Assembly (NCBI GenBank): GCA_026193125.1
Contig: JAPHSC010000207.1
Location: 1 to 8,403, forward strand
DNA length: 8,403 bases
DNA from: Gammaproteobacteria bacterium
GTDB lineage: Bacteria; Pseudomonadota; Gammaproteobacteria; Steroidobacterales; BM003
Reading direction: 5' to 3'
Position numbers and translations under genes: made by a program. Of the stretch, positions 6,389-8,403 are shown piece by piece (within the stretch, counting starts at the first letter, position 1; each line of letters begins with the position of its first letter). The notes under the pieces are model-generated. The model saw nothing but the letters and a program-made list of their open reading frames with translations. It made no database searches and was not told where the DNA came from.

Positions 6389-6841
6389 ATGGCACTCGAA
6401 TACAGACAACGACGATTAATGGGGGAAATCAACGTAGTCCCCTACATTGACGTCATGCTGGTATTGCTGATCATTTTTATGGTCACGGCGCCGCTGTTGA
6501 CCCAGGGCATAGAAGTCGACCTGCCCAAGGTTGGCGCAGCCCCGCTCGATGCTGACAAGTTCATGAAGAGTGAGCCGCTGGTACTCAGCGTTGACAGTTC
6601 GGGCAATCTTTATCTGAACATTGGATCTGGCAAAGACAAGCCCATGGAGCCTGAGGCGGTGGTGCAACGCACAGCCGCAGTGATGTCCAGAGATCCAAAG
6701 ACTCCCGTGCTCATCAAGGCGGATCAGTCTGTCAGCCACGGTGTGGTGGTGGCGGCAATGCGTCTCTTGCAGGAAGGCGGTGCACCCAGTGTTGGTATTA
6801 TGACGGATCCGGAATCCGAAATTCCGGAACGGAAGCAGTAG
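6389..6841 (+). CDS. tolR: TolR, proton-channel and peptidoglycan-contacting subunit of Tol-Pal
   Basis: TolR is the single-pass partner of TolQ; its transmembrane aspartate carries the protons that power the system. The protein is 150 residues (E. coli 142). After a short basic cytoplasmic tail comes EINVVPYIDVMLVLLIIFMVTAP, with the TM about 18-37 and the conserved aspartate at D21. The periplasmic part begins with the typical GIEVDLPKV and has the ExbD/TolR fold signatures VDSSGNLYLN and PVLIKADQSVSHGVVVAAMRLLQEGGAPSVGIMT. A purine-rich stretch (GAGGAAGAGG) at the end of tolQ serves as ribosome site. The tail PESEIPERKQ is charged and unremarkable. Confidence 0.96.
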   Translation: MALEYRQRRLMGEINVVPYIDVMLVLLIIFMVTAPLLTQGIEVDLPKVGAAPLDADKFMKSEPLVLSVDSSGNLYLNIGSGKDKPMEPEAVVQRTAAVMSRDPKTPVLIKADQSVSHGVVVAAMRLLQEGGAPSVGIMTDPESEIPERKQ

Positions 6842-6847
6842 CAACAC

Positions 6848-7717
6848 ATGGCAGAATTCGTGCGCGAACATGCCAGGGCTCTTGCCTACTCGGCACTTGT
6901 TCACTTACTTATAGTGGCTGCCCTGGTATTGAGCGTGTCGCGCTTCACCCAACCCGGGGCGGTGCCCATGAAGGTCGTGCCTGTGGTGCAGTCCTCGGTG
7001 GTGGACATGAGCGAAGTGAACCGCCAGATACAGGATCGCAAGCTTGAAGCCCAGCAGCAACTGGAGCGCAAAGCCGAGGAAGAGCGGCGTGTCAAAGAGG
7101 AAGAGCAAGTCCGCCAGATCACGCTGCAGAAGAAGCGTGAACAGGAGGAGCGCCAGGCCAAGCTGAAACTGGAGGCCGATAAAAAGAAAGAGGCCGACTT
7201 GCAGTTAAAACGTCGTGCGGACGAGAAGGCTGCGCGTGAGAAAGCCGAGGCGGAGAAGAAGCGGCAGGCGGATCTCAAGCGCAAGGAAGAGGAGGCCAGG
7301 AAGGCCAAGCTCGAGGCCGAGCGCAAGGCCGCGGAGTTGAGCAAGAAGAAGGCAGCCGAAGCTCGGCAAAAGGCGGAGGCAGAGGCATTGCTCAGGCAGC
7401 AAATGGCGGTAGAAGAGGCACGCATGGCGGCCGAGCGTTCAGGGCTGTTGGCTCAGTATGTCGCGATGATCGGGCAGAAAATCGAGCGCAACTGGAACCG
7501 CCCGCCATCGGCCAAGCCCGGATTGGAGTGTATTGTGCAAGTGAGCCAGATTCCCGGCGGGCAAGTGGTATCGGTCAAGGTAGTGCGGTGTAATGGAGAC
7601 GACACGGTGGTCCGCTCAGTGGAAGCGGCCGTATACCAGGCCTCCCCATTGCCCCAACCTCCCGATCCGTCTTTGTTTGAACGAAATCTGCAACTTGTGT
7701 TCAAACCACAAGACTGA
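6848..7717 (+). CDS. tolA: TolA, trans-envelope energy-transducing protein
   Basis: TolA is anchored in the inner membrane and reaches across the periplasm to TolB/Pal. The 289-residue protein is short beside E. coli TolA (421). Domain I has one TM (about 12-30) with the S15-x3-H19 motif that contacts TolQR. Domain II (about 55-195) is a long, uninterrupted charged helix rich in Ala, Lys, Glu and Arg. Domain III (about 199-289) begins LLAQYVAMIGQKIERNWNRP and includes two cysteines, C228 and C248, at the positions expected for the conserved disulfide of this domain, and ends NLQLVFKP. The shortening lies in domain II, which varies widely in length between species. The gene starts 6 nt after tolR. 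Two hairpins lie at and after its 3' end, before tolB. Confidence 0.95.
   Translation: MAEFVREHARALAYSALVHLLIVAALVLSVSRFTQPGAVPMKVVPVVQSSVVDMSEVNRQIQDRKLEAQQQLERKAEEERRVKEEEQVRQITLQKKREQEERQAKLKLEADKKKEADLQLKRRADEKAAREKAEAEKKRQADLKRKEEEARKAKLEAERKAAELSKKKAAEARQKAEAEALLRQQMAVEEARMAAERSGLLAQYVAMIGQKIERNWNRPPSAKPGLECIVQVSQIPGGQVVSVKVVRCNGDDTVVRSVEAAVYQASPLPQPPDPSLFERNLQLVFKPQD
7694..7712 (+). other. Hairpin in the last codons of tolA
   Basis: CTTGTG (7694-7699) and CACAAG (7707-7712) form a perfect 6-bp stem with a 7-nt loop, ending 2 nt before the tolA TGA. No T-run follows, so it is not a standard terminator. With the GC hairpin at 7732-7749 it makes a pair of structures at this junction. Confidence 0.4.
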
Positions 7718-7731
7718 TCCTATACATTACG

Positions 7732-7749
7732 GCGCCGGGCAATCGGCGC
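7732..7749 (+). other. GC-rich hairpin in the tolA-tolB gap
   Basis: GCGCCG (7732-7737) and CGGCGC (7744-7749) form a perfect 6-bp stem around a GGCAAT loop in the 56-bp gap between tolA and tolB. The sequence after it (AGAAATACAAACC) has no T-run, so it is not an intrinsic terminator. It may protect or punctuate the transcript, or simply space the genes. Confidence 0.45.
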
Positions 7750-7773
7750 AGAAATACAAACCAGGCAAAATTA

Positions 7774-8403
7774 ATGACAAAGTTAGTGAATTCAATTTCT
7801 TGGTTGACCGTGCTCGGTCTACTCTTGCTCGTCCAGCCTGCCCGGGCTGAGTTGAGAATTGAGATCACCCGGGGCGTGTCAGCGGCGATGCCCATTGCCG
7901 TCGTGCCCTTTGGGTACGCGGGACCCGGCGCAGCGCCCCTGGACGTGGCCCAGGTGGTCGCCGATGACCTGCTCAGTAGCGGTCGCTTCGCACCGATGGC
8001 GCGCAAGGACATGCTGGAAAAGCCAAGTAGTGGTGCGGAGGTTGACTTCCAGGACTGGCGTCTGCTGAACACCCAGGTGTTGGTGGTTGGACGGGTCGCG
8101 CCACTGAACGCCGAGGAATATTCCATCCAGTTCCAGGTGTTCGATGTATACAAGCGTGAACAGATCCTGGGTTATCGCATGCCTTCGACACGTGCGGCCA
8201 TGCGTGCCTCGGCCCACTATGTGGCGGACATGATTTTCGAGAAGCTCACCGGAATAAAGGGCGTGTTTTCCACCCAGGTGGCCTATGTAACCGTGACCGA
8301 ACAAGGCAAGACACGAAATTACGAACTGGTGGTGGCAGATGCCGACGGAGCCAACCCCAAGGTAATTTCCAGTTCGCCCGATCCCATCATGTCCCCGTCC
8401 TGG
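7774..8403 (+). CDS. tolB: TolB, periplasmic beta-propeller of Tol-Pal (3' end outside window)
   Basis: TolB is the periplasmic protein that binds Pal and is released from it through contact with TolA. The 210 codons in the window are about half of a protein usually near 430 residues. A signal peptide occupies residues 1-25: MTKLVNSISW, then a leucine-rich core, then PARA, with cleavage before ELRIEITRG. That new N-terminus corresponds to the TolA-binding box of mature TolB (E. coli EVRIVIDSG). The N-terminal domain continues with PIAVVPFGYAG, DVAQVVADDLLSSGRF, VVGRV and FQVFDVYKREQILGYRMP. The first propeller blade begins near GVFSTQVAYVTV, reaching DADGANPKVISSS and the MSPSW motif at the window edge. 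ATG 7774 is chosen because it gives the signal peptide at once; its Shine-Dalgarno (CCAGG) is weak. The pal gene is expected downstream. Confidence 0.95.
   Translation, partial: MTKLVNSISWLTVLGLLLLVQPARAELRIEITRGVSAAMPIAVVPFGYAGPGAAPLDVAQVVADDLLSSGRFAPMARKDMLEKPSSGAEVDFQDWRLLNTQVLVVGRVAPLNAEEYSIQFQVFDVYKREQILGYRMPSTRAAMRASAHYVADMIFEKLTGIKGVFSTQVAYVTVTEQGKTRNYELVVADADGANPKVISSSPDPIMSPSW

Noticed and set aside
6901..7425. A minus-strand frame rich in Ser, Ala, Phe and Leu opposite tolA
   Set aside because: Its composition follows directly from complementing the Lys/Glu/Ala codons of TolA domain II; there is no independent evidence of a gene.
7695..7726. Possible promoter for tolB (TTGTGT and TATACA)
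   Set aside because: The spacing is 20 bp, outside the normal range, and the -35 candidate is part of the tolA-end hairpin.
2163..8403. Undescribed defence, mobile or biosynthetic system
   Set aside because: Every sizeable frame on the plus strand matches a well-known housekeeping family in a known order; there are no leftover unexplained genes or repeats.

Overview
The window looks like a chromosomal core region of a gammaproteobacterium. The evidence is a RelA with the EFDD (EXDD-type) synthetase signature and no hydrolase residues, the beta/gammaproteobacterial split from SpoT, next to the yebC-ruvC-ruvA-ruvB-ybgC-tolQ-tolR-tolA-tolB gene order known from Pseudomonas and relatives. Base composition looks moderately GC-rich and even throughout. 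I see no insertion sequence, phage, tRNA, rRNA or CRISPR array. A marine lineage such as the Cellvibrionales/Halieaceae is a guess only.

Layout. Positions 1-1503 (minus strand) carry the first 501 codons of relA; its 3' end lies outside the window. A 94-bp divergent spacer (1504-1597) separates it from a plus-strand series that runs to the window end: a small YfaZ-like outer-membrane beta-barrel protein (1598-2161), yebC (2163-2909), ruvC (about 2940-3470), ruvA (3467-4066), ruvB (4168-5220), ybgC (5287-5691), tolQ (5691-6386), tolR (6389-6841), tolA (6848-7717) and the first 210 codons of tolB (7774-8403). Most junctions are tight: 1-nt gap yfaZ/yebC, 4-nt overlap ruvC/ruvA, 1-nt overlap ybgC/tolQ, 2-nt gap tolQ/tolR and 6-nt gap tolR/tolA. 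No intrinsic terminator is visible between these genes, so long co-transcripts are plausible.

How the genes work together. RelA makes (p)ppGpp at stalled ribosomes. YebC belongs to a family linked to translation or transcription. RuvABC branch-migrates and cuts Holliday junctions. TolQRA with TolB (and Pal, presumably just beyond the window) forms the proton-driven trans-envelope machine that constricts the outer membrane at division; YbgC is an acyl-CoA thioesterase traditionally encoded with it.

I do not find an undescribed system here. The point most worth a second look is the yebC-ruvC junction. The ruvC frame has no ATG, GTG or TTG upstream of its catalytic N-terminus, is in the same frame as yebC across a UAG stop, and that stop sits inside a predicted hairpin. 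Lesser points are two consecutive hairpins between tolA and tolB, the absence of a LexA-type box in the ruv gaps, and the relA/yfaZ neighbourhood in place of the aspS expected next to yebC.
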